Part shown: piece after piece, positions 44,325 through 54,851 of the stretch | How the letters are laid out: each line of letters starts with the position of its first letter | Position numbering within the stretch: position 1 is the stretch's first letter | DNA from: CAZMUD01 sp964569715 | GTDB taxonomy: Bacteria; Chloroflexota; Dehalococcoidia; Dehalococcoidales; UBA2162 | Direction: 5' to 3' | NCBI GenBank assembly: GCA_964569715.1 | Contig: CAZMUD010000001.1 | Location: 7,716-71,715, forward strand | DNA: 64,000 nucleotides | Translations under genes and position numbers: made by a program | The notes under the pieces: model-generated | The model's database searches: none | Seen by the model: only the letters and a program-made list of their open reading frames with translations | What the model was told of the DNA's origin: nothing

Positions 44325-44510
44325 TTACCAGCTTGATTTTCTCACGCCGGGAATCTGACCGGCAAGAGCCAGCTTGCGAAAGCAAATGCGACACAAGCCA
44401 AACTTACGTATATAAGCGCGAGGCCGACCACACAAGCGACACCGATTATGCTGCTGAACCTTATACTTAGCCGGACGCACCCACTTGGCAATTTTTGATT
44501 TCTTGGCCAT
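44325..44510 (-). CDS. rpsZ: 30S ribosomal protein S14, zinc type
   Basis: 61 residues with the CXXC...CXXC zinc module ([20 protein letters not shown]), the short S14 form. ATG at 44510 chosen because GGAG lies five bases before it. Confidence 0.96.
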   Translation of the reverse strand: MAKKSKIAKWVRPAKYKVQQHNRCRLCGRPRAYIRKFGLCRICFRKLALAGQIPGVRKSSW

Positions 44511-44521
44511 TATAACTCCAC

Positions 44522-45064
44522 TCAATCCAGAGCGAAAGGCATACCTAATAACTCCAACAGGTGCTTGCCTTCCTCATCCGTCTTAGCTGTAGTGATAATT
44601 GATATTTCTAGTCCTCGTGCCTTATCTATCTTATCGTAATCTATTTCCGGGAAAACAGTTTGCTCCTTAAAGGCTAAGCTATAGTTGCCCCAGCCATCAA
44701 AAGAGTTTCTGGAGACCCCTTGAAACTCACGGATACGGCACAAGATAGTATTTACCAGCTTGTCAAAAAAGTCATACATGCGCTCCCCTCGCAGGGTTAC
44801 CTTTAACCCGATAGGCATCCCTGTCCTCAACCTAAAGGCAGCAATAGATTTCTTGGCGCGGGTGGTCACCGGGTGCTGCCCTGAAATAGCAGCTAAGTCC
44901 CCCTCGGCCGCTTCAAGAGCCTTGGCATTCTGAATTGCTTCTCCCACGCCAATATTAAACACCACCTTCTCCAGGCGTGGCACCTGCATGATATTCTTAT
45001 ACCCGCCACGCTCCATCAGGGCCGGGATAACCTCTTTTCTATACCTCTCCTTCAATTGTGACAC
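44522..45064 (-). CDS. rplE: 50S ribosomal protein L5
   Basis: 180 residues; binds 5S rRNA and the P-site t[42 protein letters not shown] and the [20 protein letters not shown] segment are typical. Abuts rplX. Confidence 0.97.
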   Translation of the reverse strand: MSQLKERYRKEVIPALMERGGYKNIMQVPRLEKVVFNIGVGEAIQNAKALEAAEGDLAAISGQHPVTTRAKKSIAAFRLRTGMPIGLKVTLRGERMYDFFDKLVNTILCRIREFQGVSRNSFDGWGNYSLAFKEQTVFPEIDYDKIDKARGLEISIITTAKTDEEGKHLLELLGMPFALD

Positions 45065-45376
45065 TTAATCAATCACCTCATGACAAACATGACAGATCCG
45101 AACCTTCTTGCCACCCTCTAAAAAACGGAAACCAACCCGGGTGGGATGATTACATTTACTGCACAGTAACATAACATCCGACATATGAATTGGCGCCTCC
45201 CGTTCTATTATGCCCGCCTGCCTAACTTGGCGCATGGCCCTGGTATGCCTTTTGATAAAGTTGATACCCTCTATCATTACCCGTTCATCCTTGGGGTAAA
45301 CAAAGCGCACCTTACCCTTCTTACCCCTATCCTTACCGGCGATAACCAGCACGGTATCATTCTTTCTAATCCTCAT
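45065..45376 (-). CDS. rplX: 50S ribosomal protein L24
   Basis: 103 residues, KOW motif at the start (DTVLVIAGKDRGKKGKVRFV). Near the peptide exit of the 50S. It carries two CXXC pairs at the C-terminus (CSKCNHPTRVGF...CHVC). Confidence 0.97.
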   Translation of the reverse strand: MRIRKNDTVLVIAGKDRGKKGKVRFVYPKDERVMIEGINFIKRHTRAMRQVRQAGIIEREAPIHMSDVMLLCSKCNHPTRVGFRFLEGGKKVRICHVCHEVID

Positions 45377-45459
45377 CGCTACTAAAACTAGCCGGAGAAA
45401 CCTAGATTACCCAGCTTTTGCCTTTCCCCGCTAACCTCCTATAAGACTCGCCGTCCCCC

Positions 45460-45828
45460 TCATAAAACCTCGGGTGCCAATGAGACAATCTTGGTAAAAT
45501 TTTTCTCTCTCAGCTCCCTGGCTACCGGTCCAAATATTCGGGTTCCCTTAGGGTTATTCTTGTCAGTGAGAATCACAGCCGCATTCTCATCAAACCTGAT
45601 GGAAGAACCATCGGGGCGTCGATATGGCTGAGCGGTGCGAATAATAACCGCCCTGACCACTTCCCCCTTCTTTACCGCTCCCCCGGGGGTTGCCCGTTTG
45701 ACTGAAGCTACAATGATATCACCCACCCGAGCATATTTCTTACCAGTGCCACCCAGCAAGCCAATACACATAATCTGTCGGGCACCGGTATTATCTGCCA
45801 CCTTAAGTCTAGTATAAGATTGAATCAT
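45460..45828 (-). CDS. rplN: 50S ribosomal protein L14
   Basis: 122 residues; [20 protein letters not shown] and [20 protein letters not shown] are diagnostic. Forms a subunit bridge. An 83-bp gap separates it from rplX and a 96-bp gap from rpsQ; I see nothing special in either. Confidence 0.97.
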   Translation of the reverse strand: MIQSYTRLKVADNTGARQIMCIGLLGGTGKKYARVGDIIVASVKRATPGGAVKKGEVVRAVIIRTAQPYRRPDGSSIRFDENAAVILTDKNNPKGTRIFGPVARELREKNFTKIVSLAPEVL

Positions 45829-45924
45829 GCTGCCCTATCCTTTTCCTAAACTTTCAACCTGCGCTAGCTCCTACTATATTTTTACTGCCAACGCCTATGA
45901 GGTTTCCCTAGCCATAAGAAAGTT

Positions 45925-46206
45925 TCAGGTTATCTCACTAGGCAGAACCTCTACTACCTCTTTCTTGCTTATTATCTCAGCCACTCGCCACCGCTTCTCC
46001 TTGGACAGGGGACGAGTTTCTACAATCCTTACTATATCCCCTTTCTCACACTCATTCTTGGCATCATGAGCCTTATACTTAACTACCTTTTTGATAGTCT
46101 TCCTATATAGCGGATGATGCTTGGTTGTCTCCACCGCCACCACCACCGTCTTGTCCATCTTATTACTTACTACACGACCGGTCCTGGTTTTGCGCTTTGT
46201 CTCCAT
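45925..46206 (-). CDS. rpsQ: 30S ribosomal protein S17
   Basis: 93 residues; [20 protein letters not shown] and [20 protein letters not shown] fit S17, an early-binding 16S rRNA protein. Confidence 0.96.
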   Translation of the reverse strand: METKRKTRTGRVVSNKMDKTVVVAVETTKHHPLYRKTIKKVVKYKAHDAKNECEKGDIVRIVETRPLSKEKRWRVAEIISKKEVVEVLPSEIT

Positions 46207-46254
46207 TATTTCAAACTTACCTCAGGCTTAACTTTGTCTCGTAGACTGAAAAAC

Positions 46255-46452
46255 CTACCCCAGGCTTAGCTCTCTCTCCCTCATTATAGTCTTAAGCATG
46301 GCAATCTTCCTTTTAACCTGCCGAATTTGGCGATGGTTTACCAATTGCTTGGTGCTCAGGCGAAAGCGAAGCTCAAAAAGCTCACGGTGAGCTGCCTCCA
46401 GTTGCCTTACCAAGTCTTCCGAACTGAGAGCCCGAATTTCCTCGACCTTCAC
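46255..46452 (-). CDS. rpmC: 50S ribosomal protein L29
   Basis: 65 residues, helical hairpin protein ([20 protein letters not shown]). Located at the peptide exit. Overlaps rplP by four bases (ATGA type). Confidence 0.96.
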   Translation of the reverse strand: MKVEEIRALSSEDLVRQLEAAHRELFELRFRLSTKQLVNHRQIRQVKRKIAMLKTIMRERELSLG

Positions 46453-46907
46453 CCTGCGCTTGCTCCTACTGTTTTTTCACGGCCAGCGGCTACAGTGGAC
46501 CCTCTGGTGACAAATCTAGTGTCTATCGGGAGTTTGTGCGAAGCGAGACGCATTGCCTCTTTAGCCACTTCCTCAGCAACACCCGACATTTCAAATAGAA
46601 TCCTGCCCGGTTTAACCACAGCTACCCAATGGTCAGGGGCACCCTTCCCTGAACCCATGCGGGTCTCCGCCGCCTTTTTGGTAACCGGTTTATGGGGGAA
46701 AACACACACCCAGATATTGCCACCACGACGAACATGATGAGTAATTGCACGGCGAGCTGCCTCAATTTGACGAGCGGTAACCCAAGCCGGTTCCAGTGCC
46801 TGCAAGCCAAAATCGCCAAAGACAACCGTGTTCCCTACATTGGCTTTACCCCGGCGCCGTCCTTTGTGAGCCTTACGGAATTTCACTCGCTTAGGTTGTA
46901 ACATCAC
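46449..46907 (-). CDS. rplP: 50S ribosomal protein L16
   Basis: 152 residues; [40 protein letters not shown] and the [20 protein letters not shown] segment are diagnostic. Helps position A-site tRNA. It starts within the last codons of rpsC (17 bp overlap). Confidence 0.97.
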   Translation of the reverse strand: MMLQPKRVKFRKAHKGRRRGKANVGNTVVFGDFGLQALEPAWVTARQIEAARRAITHHVRRGGNIWVCVFPHKPVTKKAAETRMGSGKGAPDHWVAVVKPGRILFEMSGVAEEVAKEAMRLASHKLPIDTRFVTRGSTVAAGREKTVGASAG

Positions 46908-48078
46908 TCTCTCCCGGTTCTATAGATACCTCTGCCTCGGCTACCAGCTCGGCAGGTGCCTCCTCAACCTCCTCTACCTTGGCTTCCGGAGTAGGTGCTG
47001 CTCTAGCTCTCCTCTTTGCCGCTGGCTTAGCCGGCTTCTCCTCCACTTCCACACTTGCCTCGGCTACCGGCTCGGCAGGTGCCTCCTCAACCTCCTCTAC
47101 CTTGGCTTCCGGAGTAGGTGCTGCNNNNNNNNNNNNNNNNNNNNNNNNNNNNNNNNNNNNNNNNNNNNNNNNNNNNNNNNNNNNNNNNNNNNNNNNNNNN
47201 NNNNNNNNNNNNNNNNNNNNNNNNCTAGCTCTCCTCTTTGCCGCTGGCTTAGCCGGCTTCTCCTCCACTTCCACGCTTACCTCGGCTACTGGCTCGGCAG
47301 GTGCCTCCTCTACCTCCTCTACCTTGGCTTCCGGAGTAGGTGCTGCCCTAGCTCTCCTCTTTGCCGCTGGCTTAGCCGGCTTCTCCTCCACTTCCACACT
47401 TGCCTCGGCTACCGGCTCGGCAGGTGCCTCCTCTACCTCCTCTACCTTGGCTTCCGGCAGAATTTCACCTTTGTATATCCAGACTTTTACTCCAATCCGA
47501 CCCATAGTGGTACGCGCCTCAATAAAGCCATAATCAATATCAGCCCGCAGCGTATGCAAGGGCACTTGACCCTCGTGCATGCTCAGGCGGCGGGCTATCT
47601 CAGCGCCGCCTAATCTACCGGCACAACTGACTTTCATTCCCTTGGCGCCAGCCTGCATGGTGCGAAGCATCACCTGCTTCATAGCCCTCCGGTAAGCAAT
47701 GCGGCGCTCAATCTGCTCAGCTATTGTCCTGGCCACCAGATAAGCATCTAGCTCCGGCTGCCGAACCTCCTGGATATTCAATTGCACCCTCTTGCCAATA
47801 AGCTGTTCAAGGTAACGCCTCATTTCATCAACCCGCTGTCCTCCGCGCCCGATAACGATGCCAGGTCGGGCGGTATAGATAGTTATCGACACCTGATTTG
47901 CCTGACGCTCAATCTCCACCAAGGAGACCGCAGCATCCGCATACCTGGATTGAATAGCCTTTCGCAGCCTCAGGTCTTCCTGCAAGAACTCGGCATAATG
48001 CTTATCGGCATACCACTTGGCTTGCCAATCACGTATGACGCCAATTCTAAAACCTATAGGGTGCACTTTATGTCCCAT
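46891..48078 (-). CDS. rpsC: 30S ribosomal protein S3 with repeated C-terminal extension
   Basis: The core (about residues 1-206) is a normal S3: [20 protein letters not shown] domain with [20 protein letters not shown], and [12 protein letters not shown]. Beyond it come at least four 41-residue repeats, each with an acidic block ([17 protein letters not shown]), a second acidic stretch (VEVEEKPA) and a basic block ([12 protein letters not shown]). The repeat unit is 123 bp, and the assembly gap lies inside it, so the true repeat number is unknown. The frame is consistent on both sides of the gap. The usual S3 is 210-240 residues. ATG at 48078 follows AGGAGAGAG. Confidence 0.93.
   Translation of the reverse strand: MGHKVHPIGFRIGVIRDWQAKWYADKHYAEFLQEDLRLRKAIQSRYADAAVSLVEIERQANQVSITIYTARPGIVIGRGGQRVDEMRRYLEQLIGKRVQLNIQEVRQPELDAYLVARTIAEQIERRIAYRRAMKQVMLRTMQAGAKGMKVSCAGRLGGAEIARRLSMHEGQVPLHTLRADIDYGFIEARTTMGRIGVKVWIYKGEILPEAKVEEVEEAPAEPVAEASVEVEEKPAKPAAKRRARAAPTPEAKVEEVEEAPAEPVAEVSVEVEEKPAKPAAKRRAXXXXXXXXXXXXXXXXXXXXXXXXXXXXXXXXXXAAPTPEAKVEEVEEAPAEPVAEASVEVEEKPAKPAAKRRARAAPTPEAKVEEVEEAPAELVAEAEVSIEPGESDVTT
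46925..47458. repeat. 123-bp tandem repeats in rpsC
   Basis: Unit starts such as GGCTTCCGG recur at 46981, 47104, 47326 and 47449; complete intervals are exactly 123 bp (41 codons). The copies differ at a few positions only, mostly silent or Ala/Val changes. Confidence 0.93.
47125..47224. other. Assembly gap of 100 N
   Basis: A run of exactly 100 unknown bases, a conventional scaffold gap size. Repeat phasing predicts that the real missing length is 1 + 123n bases: the flanks lack only one base of joining perfectly as adjacent repeat units. Confidence 0.98.
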
Positions 48079-48418
48079 TAACTCTCTCCTGCTCGGCAAC
48101 AACAACTGTAATATGACTGGAACGTTTAAGGATAGGGCTCGCTCGCCCTCGAGCCCTGGGGCGATACCTCTTCAAAGTTGGTGCCTCATCGGCAAAGATA
48201 CTGACAATCTTCAAAACCGAAGGGGACATCTGAAAACCGTTCTCCGCATTGGCAGCCGCTGATTTTATCACCTTGGCCACAACCCGCGCCGTCGGCGAAG
48301 GTGTAAACCTAAGCATGGTCAACGCTTCATTCACTGGCTTACCCCGTACCATATCTACCAGCAGGCGCACTTTACGAGGTGATACGCCGGTATCTTTAGC
48401 TACTGCTCTTACTTCCAT
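48068..48418 (-). CDS. rplV: 50S ribosomal protein L22
   Basis: 116 residues; [20 protein letters not shown] and [20 protein letters not shown] are typical. Its extended loop lines the exit tunnel. Overlaps the rpsC start by 11 bp. Confidence 0.97.
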   Translation of the reverse strand: MEVRAVAKDTGVSPRKVRLLVDMVRGKPVNEALTMLRFTPSPTARVVAKVIKSAAANAENGFQMSPSVLKIVSIFADEAPTLKRYRPRARGRASPILKRSSHITVVVAEQERVNGT

Positions 48419-48452
48419 TTTACGTCTTTATGCCCCACCTAAAGTAAATAAA

Positions 48453-48743
48453 CTAGACCCTTCTTATCTGGGTAGTCTTTTCCCCCCTAGAGGTATGCCC
48501 CCTAAAGGTTCGCGTTAAAGCAAATTCACCTAACTTATGCCCCACCATATTTTCAGTAATAAAGATAGGTACATGCCTTCGGCCATCATGCACCCCGATA
48601 GTAAGCCCTACCATCTCAGGTACGATGGTAGACCAGCGCGCCCAGGTTTTTATTATCTCCTTCTGCCCAGAACGGTTGAGTGTCTCCACTTTCTTCATTA
48701 GTTTGGCATCAAGAGCCGGCCCCTTTTTAGTTGACCTTGACAT
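48453..48743 (-). CDS. rpsS: 30S ribosomal protein S19
   Basis: 96 residues; [20 protein letters not shown] and the [16 protein letters not shown] signature. In the head of the small subunit with S13. Confidence 0.97.
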   Translation of the reverse strand: MSRSTKKGPALDAKLMKKVETLNRSGQKEIIKTWARWSTIVPEMVGLTIGVHDGRRHVPIFITENMVGHKLGEFALTRTFRGHTSRGEKTTQIRRV

Positions 48744-48745
48744 TT

Positions 48746-49576
48746 TTACTTACTCCCCCGGCGCTTAACAATCATTTTATCCGAAGCCTTATGCTTACGA
48801 GTTTTATAGCCAAGGGCCGGTTTACCCCACGGCGTTTTAGGTCCAGGCAAGCCTATTGGACTTCTACCCTCGCCACCACCATGAGGATGGTCACGCGGAG
48901 ACATGGCTGAACCTCTCACCGTGGGTCGCCAGCCCAGCCACCGTTTGCGACCTGCCTTGCCCAACTTAACGCCCTGATGGTCAACATTGCCTACCTGCCC
49001 GATGGTAGCCGAACAATCACTGTGAATACGCCTCGCCTCACCAGACGGCAACCGAATCAGGGCATATTCACCCTCCTTGGCTACTAGTTGAGCTACCATC
49101 CCGGCACTCCGCACTAACTGCCCACCCCTTCCCTTCCGCAACTCAATATTATGTATTAGAGTCCCGCTTGGGATTAGCTTTAAGGGTAAGCTATTCCCAG
49201 GTTTTATCTCAGCATCACTACCTGACTTTATAATATCGTCAACATTCAGCTCTAAGGGGGCAAGGATGTAGCGCTTCTCCCCGTCAACATAGTAAATGAG
49301 AGCAATACGTGCCGAACGGTTGGGGTCATATTCAATGGCCGCCACCCTACCCGGCACACCAACCTTATCCCGCTTAAAGTCAATAATACGGAGCTTCCGC
49401 TTCGCCCCGCCGCCGCGGTGACGAACCGTTATTCTCCCCTGACTGTTACGCCCGGCTCTCTTTTTAAGGGGTAAGAGCAGGGACTTTTCTGGCTTGTCCT
49501 TGGTTATTTCCTCAAAGGTAGCACCAGTCATACCCCGCCTACCAGGAGAGGTTGGGCGATATATCTTTAATGCCAT
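48746..49576 (-). CDS. rplB: 50S ribosomal protein L2
   Basis: 276 residues; [20 protein letters not shown], and the C-terminal [20 protein letters not shown] carrying the conserved histidine near the peptidyl transferase centre. Separated from rplW by a palindromic element, unusual within an S10 operon. Confidence 0.97.
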   Translation of the reverse strand: MALKIYRPTSPGRRGMTGATFEEITKDKPEKSLLLPLKKRAGRNSQGRITVRHRGGGAKRKLRIIDFKRDKVGVPGRVAAIEYDPNRSARIALIYYVDGEKRYILAPLELNVDDIIKSGSDAEIKPGNSLPLKLIPSGTLIHNIELRKGRGGQLVRSAGMVAQLVAKEGEYALIRLPSGEARRIHSDCSATIGQVGNVDHQGVKLGKAGRKRWLGWRPTVRGSAMSPRDHPHGGGEGRSPIGLPGPKTPWGKPALGYKTRKHKASDKMIVKRRGSK

Positions 49577-49636
49577 CTTTTAATATAATCCCCTTAATTT
49601 TTTATAATACATATTCACTTATTTCTGTCCAAGTCA

Positions 49637-49756
49637 CCTACCTCTCCCCTTTAATCCCCTTCTCCCGCTGGGCTTTCGCCCTTTAGGGCAAGCCTTCAAA
49701 GGAGAGAGGGAAGAGTGGTTATTGAAGGGGCTTCGCCCCTTCAAACTTCCCCTCTT
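49637..49756. repeat. Dispersed palindromic element, copy 7
   Basis: ACCTCTCCCCTTTAATCCCC, then a hairpin whose usual CTTCAAAG loop is enlarged by an inserted GCTGGGCTTTCGCCCTTTAG palindrome, then GAAGGGGCTTCGCCCCTTC. It fills the 182-bp gap between rplW and rplB in the middle of the S10 operon. Confidence 0.85.
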
Positions 49757-49758
49757 AT

Positions 49759-50043
49759 TTAAACACCCTCAAAGAGTTCTATCTTGTCCCCCGCCTTGAG
49801 GGTAACAATCGCCTTTTTCCAAGGGTGAGCTGGGAGTTGCCGTCTTCCCAGTCTTCGCCTCTTGTCGGGCATTGTCATCACATTAACGGCGGTTACCTCG
49901 ACCTTAAACGCCTTTTCCACAGCTTGCTTAATCTGGGGTTTATTGGCTTCCCCTGCCACTTCAAAAGCATATTTGCCCTGAGCTTGAAGGACAGTAGATT
50001 TTTCAGTTATTAACGGACGCCGCAATACCTCGTAAAGGTGCAT
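49759..50043 (-). CDS. rplW: 50S ribosomal protein L23
   Basis: 94 residues; LRRPLITEKSTVLQAQGKYA and FKVEVTAVNVMTMPDKRRRL are typical. L23 is the docking site for trigger factor and SRP at the exit tunnel. GGGAGG before the ATG; its start overlaps the end of rplD by 41 bp. Confidence 0.96.
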   Translation of the reverse strand: MHLYEVLRRPLITEKSTVLQAQGKYAFEVAGEANKPQIKQAVEKAFKVEVTAVNVMTMPDKRRRLGRRQLPAHPWKKAIVTLKAGDKIELFEGV

Positions 50044-50686
50044 GGCTTCCTCCCTTAGACAACCTCTCCCCCCACAACTCTTCTGCTTTGCGCACTGCCG
50101 CCACCGTCATAAGCAGCATCTTACAGGAAAGGATGTCAACCACATTAAGTAAGCTGGCTGGCATTGTCTTAATCCCGGGCAAGTTACGGGCTGATTTAAC
50201 CACGTTCTCTTCTGGTTCAGAAGTAGCGATAAGAGCCGAGGAATCCACTCCTAGTGCTGCTAAAATCGACACCATCTCCTTAGTCCTGGGCTGCTCAAGC
50301 TTCAGTTGCTCCAGAATAATTAACTCTTCGTCTCTAACCTTGGCCGATAGGACACATCTTAGAGCTAGTTGGCGCATTTTCTTAGGCATGTCTTGTCGGT
50401 AGCTTCTCGGTTTGGAGCCAAAAGTGATGCCCCCTCCCCGGCGCAGTGGTGACTTTTTACTACCAGCCCGAGCAAAACCGGTGCCTTTCTGGCGGAACAA
50501 CTTCCTGGTGCTACCAGAAACTTCGCCACGAGTTTTAGTACTAGCCGTTCCCTGACGAGCGTTTGCCTGCTGTCTTACCATCGCCTGATGCACCACTGTC
50601 TGATTAAACGGCACGCCAAAAACTTGCTCGCTAATCTCAATATGCTCAACCACTTCTCCAGCAAGGTTATGAACTGGAACTTGCAC
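50003..50686 (-). CDS. rplD: 50S ribosomal protein L4
   Basis: 227 residues; ARQGTASTKTRGEVSGSTRK and GTGFARAGSKKSPLRRGGGI belong to the tunnel-lining loop. The last 14 residues or so (GGSHAPLRGIAASVNN) lie in the region overlapping rplW and look like a chance extension past the usual end. Confidence 0.96.
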   Translation of the reverse strand: MQVPVHNLAGEVVEHIEISEQVFGVPFNQTVVHQAMVRQQANARQGTASTKTRGEVSGSTRKLFRQKGTGFARAGSKKSPLRRGGGITFGSKPRSYRQDMPKKMRQLALRCVLSAKVRDEELIILEQLKLEQPRTKEMVSILAALGVDSSALIATSEPEENVVKSARNLPGIKTMPASLLNVVDILSCKMLLMTVAAVRKAEELWGERLSKGGSHAPLRGIAASVNN

Positions 50687-51314
50687 TTGCCTGCTTCTCC
50701 TTACTTGATTTTCTTATTAGCAGTAGCCCATCCTTGTCCCCAGGTACTGCTCCCTTAACCAGCAACAGGTTACGCTCAGGGTCGGCTTCAAATACTTCTA
50801 GATGACGTGCCGTCACCCTCTCACCCCCCATTCGTCCCGCCATACGCATCCCTTTGAATACTCTACCCGGAGAGGTAGTAGCCCCTATAGAGCCCGCGTG
50901 ACGGTGTCGGTCAGACTGCCCATGCGTTTTGGGTCCGCCAGCAAAATGATGGCGTTTTACTACGCCGGCAAAGCCCTTACTCTTTGACACCCCGGTAACA
51001 TCAATTAGGTCACCTTCCTTGAACAGGCTAACATCAACCCTGTCTCCAACCTCAACAGCTTCAGCATCATCCACCCTGAATTCTCTGAGATACCTAAACT
51101 GGCCTAGCTCCTTGAGATGTCCCCGCTGAGGGGATTTGAGCCGCTTCGCTTCACCAAAGCCAAGCTGAACCGCATTATATCCTTCCTTAGCGGCAGTTTT
51201 TACCTGTATTACAGTGCACGGGCCAGCCTCAACAGCAGTTACTGCCTCTACTTCACCACTGTCCCTGTACATCTGGGTCATACCCAGCTTCCTGCCGATA
51301 ATTCCTTGGAGCAT
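50667..51314 (-). CDS. rplC: 50S ribosomal protein L3
   Basis: 215 residues; IGRKLGMTQMYRDSGEVEAV, the W-finger loop region KGFAGVVKRHHFAGGPKTHG and GVFKGMRMAGRMGGERVTA-like segment identify L3, an assembly initiator. Overlaps rplD by 20 bp. Confidence 0.97.
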   Translation of the reverse strand: MLQGIIGRKLGMTQMYRDSGEVEAVTAVEAGPCTVIQVKTAAKEGYNAVQLGFGEAKRLKSPQRGHLKELGQFRYLREFRVDDAEAVEVGDRVDVSLFKEGDLIDVTGVSKSKGFAGVVKRHHFAGGPKTHGQSDRHRHAGSIGATTSPGRVFKGMRMAGRMGGERVTARHLEVFEADPERNLLLVKGAVPGDKDGLLLIRKSSKEKQASASSSS

Positions 51315-51346
51315 ATCTTTAGTTACCTTGGATTTAATATTGCCTC

Positions 51347-51655
51347 TTACAACTTAATATCTATCTCAACCCCTGAGGGCAGGTTCAGCCCAGTCAGAGC
51401 GTCTATCGTTTTGGAAGTCGTCTCTATAATATCAATAAGACGCTTATGGGTTCGAATTTCAAATTGCTCCTGTGAGTTTTTATCAATAAACGGGGAGCGG
51501 ATAACACTGAACTTCTGAAGACGGGTAGGTAGCGGCACCGGTCCAGAAACAACTGCTCCGGTACGTTCTACTGCCCCTACAATCTGTTCAGCAGCCTGGT
51601 CAACCAGCTTATGGTCAAAACCCTTTATCTTGATGCGAATCTTCTGTTTAGGCAT
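51347..51655 (-). CDS. rpsJ: 30S ribosomal protein S10
   Basis: 102 residues; [20 protein letters not shown] and [20 protein letters not shown] fit S10 (NusE), which also acts in transcription antitermination. It follows fusA directly; no tuf gene lies between them. Confidence 0.97.
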   Translation of the reverse strand: MPKQKIRIKIKGFDHKLVDQAAEQIVGAVERTGAVVSGPVPLPTRLQKFSVIRSPFIDKNSQEQFEIRTHKRLIDIIETTSKTIDALTGLNLPSGVEIDIKL

Positions 51656-51662
51656 ATCTTGT

Positions 51663-53735
51663 CTACCCTACTTCATCAGTAACCTGGGCTACCAGTTCCG
51701 CCGGTAGCTCCTGATAGCGATAAAATTCCATAGAGTGGGTGGCTCTGCCCTGAGTTTTCGACCTGAGGCTGGTAGCATAGCCAAAGGCCTCAGCTAAGGG
51801 TATAAGGGCATAAATAGTGGACATCTCGCCGTGTGTCTCAATAGACTCAATATGTGCCCTCCTGGAATTGAGGTCACCTATGATATCACCAAGAAACTGC
51901 TCTGGTGTAACCACCTCCAGCTTCATGATAGGCTCCAAAAGGATGGGTTTGGCTTTAGCTACACCATTCTTAAGAGCCATCGACCCGGCCATCTTAAAGG
52001 CTAACTCCGAAGAGTCAACCTCATGATAGCTGCCATCATAAAGGGTTACTTTAATATCAACCACCGGGTAGCTGGCCAATACCCCGGTCTCCATAGCCTC
52101 TTTAATGCCACTCTCGATGGCTGGGATATATGGCTTGGGTATGGCTGTACCCTTAATACGATTGATAAACTGTAAACCGCTGCCACGCTTCGCCGGCTCG
52201 AGCTCAAGACAGGCATGACCATATTGACCGTGACCCCCGGTTTGCCGGACGAATCTACCTTCAGCTCGCACCGGCCTAGTGATAGTCTCCTTATAGGCAA
52301 CCCGTGGCCTACCCACCTTGGCACCTACTCTAAATTCACTGAGTAACCGGCTTATTATAACCTCCAGGTGAAGCTCACCCATACCTGAGATAATTGTCTG
52401 TCCTGTCTCCTCGTCATAAATCACCTTAAAGGTGGGGTCCTCCTCGGTTAACTTTTGCAGGGCTTCTCCCATTCTGTCCTGGTCAACCTTGGTTTTGGGC
52501 TCAATAGCCACCGAGAGCACCGGCTCAGGGAAACGAATAGATTCAAGAATCACCGGCTGAGAGGGATGGCACAGCGTATCGCCGGTAAAGGTATTCTTAA
52601 GACCTAAGGTAGCCGCTATAGCCCCGGTGTCGGCCTCACCTATCTCTTCACGACGATTGGCGTGCATTAATAGTAACCGTCCAAGGCGCTCCCGCTTGCC
52701 TCGCGTCGCATTATATGCCTGTGCTCCTGCCTCCACTCTGCCTGAATACACTCTAAAATAGACCAGCCTGCCCACAAAGGGGTCGGAAACCACCTTAAAG
52801 GCTATGGCGGTAAAGGGCGCCTCATCACTGGCTGGGCGAGCAACTTCGGCACCCCCCTTGATGTTAATAGCCCGCACCGGTGGCATATCCAACGGTGAGG
52901 GAAGGTAGTCGGTAATTGCATCAAGTAATGGCTGGATACTTTTATTCCTTAGCGCACTACCGCAGAGAATAGGCACCCCCTTATTCGCCAGGGTTGCCCT
53001 TCTCAAGGCTCCTCTTAACTCAGCAGCTGTAATACTACGGCCGTCAAGATAAGCCAGCATAATCTGGTCATCCATCTCAGCCAGCTTTTCAATCAATGCC
53101 TGGCGAAATTCGATACACTGTGCCCGCTCTGCTTCAGGAATAGCTACCTCCACTGGCTCTGAATCAAGATTGCCATCAAAGCTCCACGCCTTGTTTTCTA
53201 CCAGGTCAATTATGCCCTCATAGGAGGCTTCACTGCTTAAAGGTAGCTGAATAGGCAGAGGCGTGGCTCGCAGCCGCTCTTCAATCATGGATATAGTACG
53301 CTTAAAATTGGCACCAACCCGGTCCATCTTATTGATGAAGCAAATCCTGGGCACATGATATCTATCAGCCTGCCGCCATACTGTCTCTGATTGAGCCTCA
53401 ACTCCAGCCACAGCATCGAAAACCACCACCCCCCCATCCAGTACTCTAAGGCTACGCTCGACCTCAGCCGTAAAATCAACATGCCCCGGGGTATCAATAA
53501 TATTGATGCGGCGGTCCCCCCAATAACAGGTGGTTGCCGCCGCCGTGATGGTAATACCTCGCTCCTTCTCCTGCTCCATCCAATCCATTACGGCCGTTCC
53601 ATCATGCACCTCACCCACCTTATAAGTGCGGCCGGTATAATATAATATCCTTTCGGTGACGGTAGTCTTGCCGGCATCAATGTGAGCGATAAAAGCTATA
53701 TTTCGTATGTCCTCTAACGGGAAACTTCTGGGCAT
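51663..53735 (-). CDS. fusA: Translation elongation factor G
   Basis: 690 residues from ATG 53735. GTPase motifs [17 protein letters not shown] and NKMDR; domain IV signature [16 protein letters not shown] and domain [21 protein letters not shown]. It drives ribosomal translocation. The longer frame from 53870 would overlap rpsG and is not homologous, so the shorter start is used. Confidence 0.97.
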   Translation of the reverse strand: MPRSFPLEDIRNIAFIAHIDAGKTTVTERILYYTGRTYKVGEVHDGTAVMDWMEQEKERGITITAAATTCYWGDRRINIIDTPGHVDFTAEVERSLRVLDGGVVVFDAVAGVEAQSETVWRQADRYHVPRICFINKMDRVGANFKRTISMIEERLRATPLPIQLPLSSEASYEGIIDLVENKAWSFDGNLDSEPVEVAIPEAERAQCIEFRQALIEKLAEMDDQIMLAYLDGRSITAAELRGALRRATLANKGVPILCGSALRNKSIQPLLDAITDYLPSPLDMPPVRAINIKGGAEVARPASDEAPFTAIAFKVVSDPFVGRLVYFRVYSGRVEAGAQAYNATRGKRERLGRLLLMHANRREEIGEADTGAIAATLGLKNTFTGDTLCHPSQPVILESIRFPEPVLSVAIEPKTKVDQDRMGEALQKLTEEDPTFKVIYDEETGQTIISGMGELHLEVIISRLLSEFRVGAKVGRPRVAYKETITRPVRAEGRFVRQTGGHGQYGHACLELEPAKRGSGLQFINRIKGTAIPKPYIPAIESGIKEAMETGVLASYPVVDIKVTLYDGSYHEVDSSELAFKMAGSMALKNGVAKAKPILLEPIMKLEVVTPEQFLGDIIGDLNSRRAHIESIETHGEMSTIYALIPLAEAFGYATSLRSKTQGRATHSMEFYRYQELPAELVAQVTDEVG

Positions 53736-53811
53736 AACCCTATCCCTTACCTCTAATTTGACTGATACTGGACTTTTTACCATAACACTAGAATTAATAG
53801 CAAACAACCTC

Positions 53812-54282
53812 TCACCATCTATAGTGGGCAAAGGCTCTATTAGCCTCAGCCATTCTATGAGTGTCGTCACGCTTTTTAATAGTTACTCCCTGTCCCTTGG
53901 CGGCATCACTAAGCTCACCCGCCAGCTTCTCCGTCATAGATTTGCCCGGTCTGGCTCTAGCCGATGCTACCAGCCAGCGTATAGCTAGCGAGAGGCTCCG
54001 GGCAGGTCGAACCTCTACTGGTACCTGGTAGGTAGCCCCCCCTATTCGGCGCGACTTTACTTCAAGTTGAGGGGTAGCATTCCTTACCGCCTGTTCCAAC
54101 ACGGTGACCGGGTCTTTAGACTCCTGCCCTTCTATAGTATGCAAAGCACTGTATACAATTTTCTCGGCCGTACTTTTTTTGCCACACTGCATTATTTTAT
54201 CAATCAACTTGGCTACAATTACATTCTGATATCTAGCATCTGGGGCTATTTCTCTTATGGTAGCTCGGCTCCGCCTTGACAT
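53812..54282 (-). CDS. rpsG: 30S ribosomal protein S7
   Basis: 156 residues; [20 protein letters not shown] and [20 protein letters not shown] are characteristic. Nucleates the small-subunit head. Lies between rpsL and fusA. Confidence 0.97.
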   Translation of the reverse strand: MSRRSRATIREIAPDARYQNVIVAKLIDKIMQCGKKSTAEKIVYSALHTIEGQESKDPVTVLEQAVRNATPQLEVKSRRIGGATYQVPVEVRPARSLSLAIRWLVASARARPGKSMTEKLAGELSDAAKGQGVTIKKRDDTHRMAEANRAFAHYRW

Positions 54283-54290
54283 TCTACCTC

Positions 54291-54728
54291 CTAAGCACCT
54301 TCGTCTACGGCTACGGCTCTGGTTCGCTTGGTGCCATATTTACTACGACCTTGACGGCGGTCAACCACACCGGTAGCATCCAGTGCCCCTCGGATAATAT
54401 GGTAACGAACACCAGGTAAATCCTTCACCCGCCCTCCATGAATGAGGACTACAGAATGCTCCTGCAATTCATGCCCTTCACCAGGAATATAAGCTGTTAC
54501 CTCCATCCCATTGGTCAGCCGCACCCTGGCTATCTTGCGCAGCGCTGAATTAGGCTTCTTCGGGGTGGTAGTCTTCACCTGGACACAAACCCCTCGCTTT
54601 TGCGGAGAACCCTTGCTTTGCACCATCCTGTTCTTCAAAGCATTGTAGCTAAAGCGCAAGGCTGGCGTCTTCGTTTTCTTGATAACCCTCTTACGCCCTT
54701 TACGAATAAGCTGATTAATTGTAGGCAA
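54291..54728 (-). CDS. rpsL: 30S ribosomal protein S12
   Basis: 145 residues. Decoding-centre protein; [20 protein letters not shown] and [20 protein letters not shown] are diagnostic, with the streptomycin-site lysines (TTPKKPN) unchanged. The start is taken as TTG at 54728 ([11 protein letters not shown] aligns with the usual [11 protein letters not shown]), with AGGAGG just before; an upstream ATG at 54752 would add eight residues. First gene of the superoperon. Confidence 0.95.
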   Translation of the reverse strand: MPTINQLIRKGRKRVIKKTKTPALRFSYNALKNRMVQSKGSPQKRGVCVQVKTTTPKKPNSALRKIARVRLTNGMEVTAYIPGEGHELQEHSVVLIHGGRVKDLPGVRYHIIRGALDATGVVDRRQGRSKYGTKRTRAVAVDEGA

Positions 54729-54757
54729 TTTCCTCCTCCCTATCTCGCACAATTGAA

Positions 54758-54817
54758 ATGGATGAGCTTAGGCTCATCCATCCGACTCGATAGATTGAAC
54801 TCCAAGCTCAATCTATC
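54758..54817 (-). promoter_or_regulatory. Two leader hairpins of the ribosomal superoperon
   Basis: Hairpin A: 10-bp stem 54758-54767 with 54772-54781, 4-base loop. Hairpin B: 10-bp stem 54789-54798 with 54808-54817, 9-base loop. Both lie between the putative promoter and the rpsL start on the minus strand. No T-run follows, so they look like a regulatory leader (protein-binding or stability element) rather than terminators. Confidence 0.55.
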
Positions 54818-54851
54818 AGTCCTTAGCTGAACTACCAGATGCCAACGCTAA

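Noticed and set aside
47125..47224. The N run as a biological breakpoint
   Set aside because: Exactly 100 Ns inside a tandem repeat is a scaffolding convention; both sides belong to the same reading frame and repeat.
46979..47533. Plus-strand frame with repeated hydrophobic segments ([17 protein letters not shown]) opposite rpsC
   Set aside because: It is the antisense shadow of the S3 repeats; S3 on the minus strand has clear homology and ribosome site.
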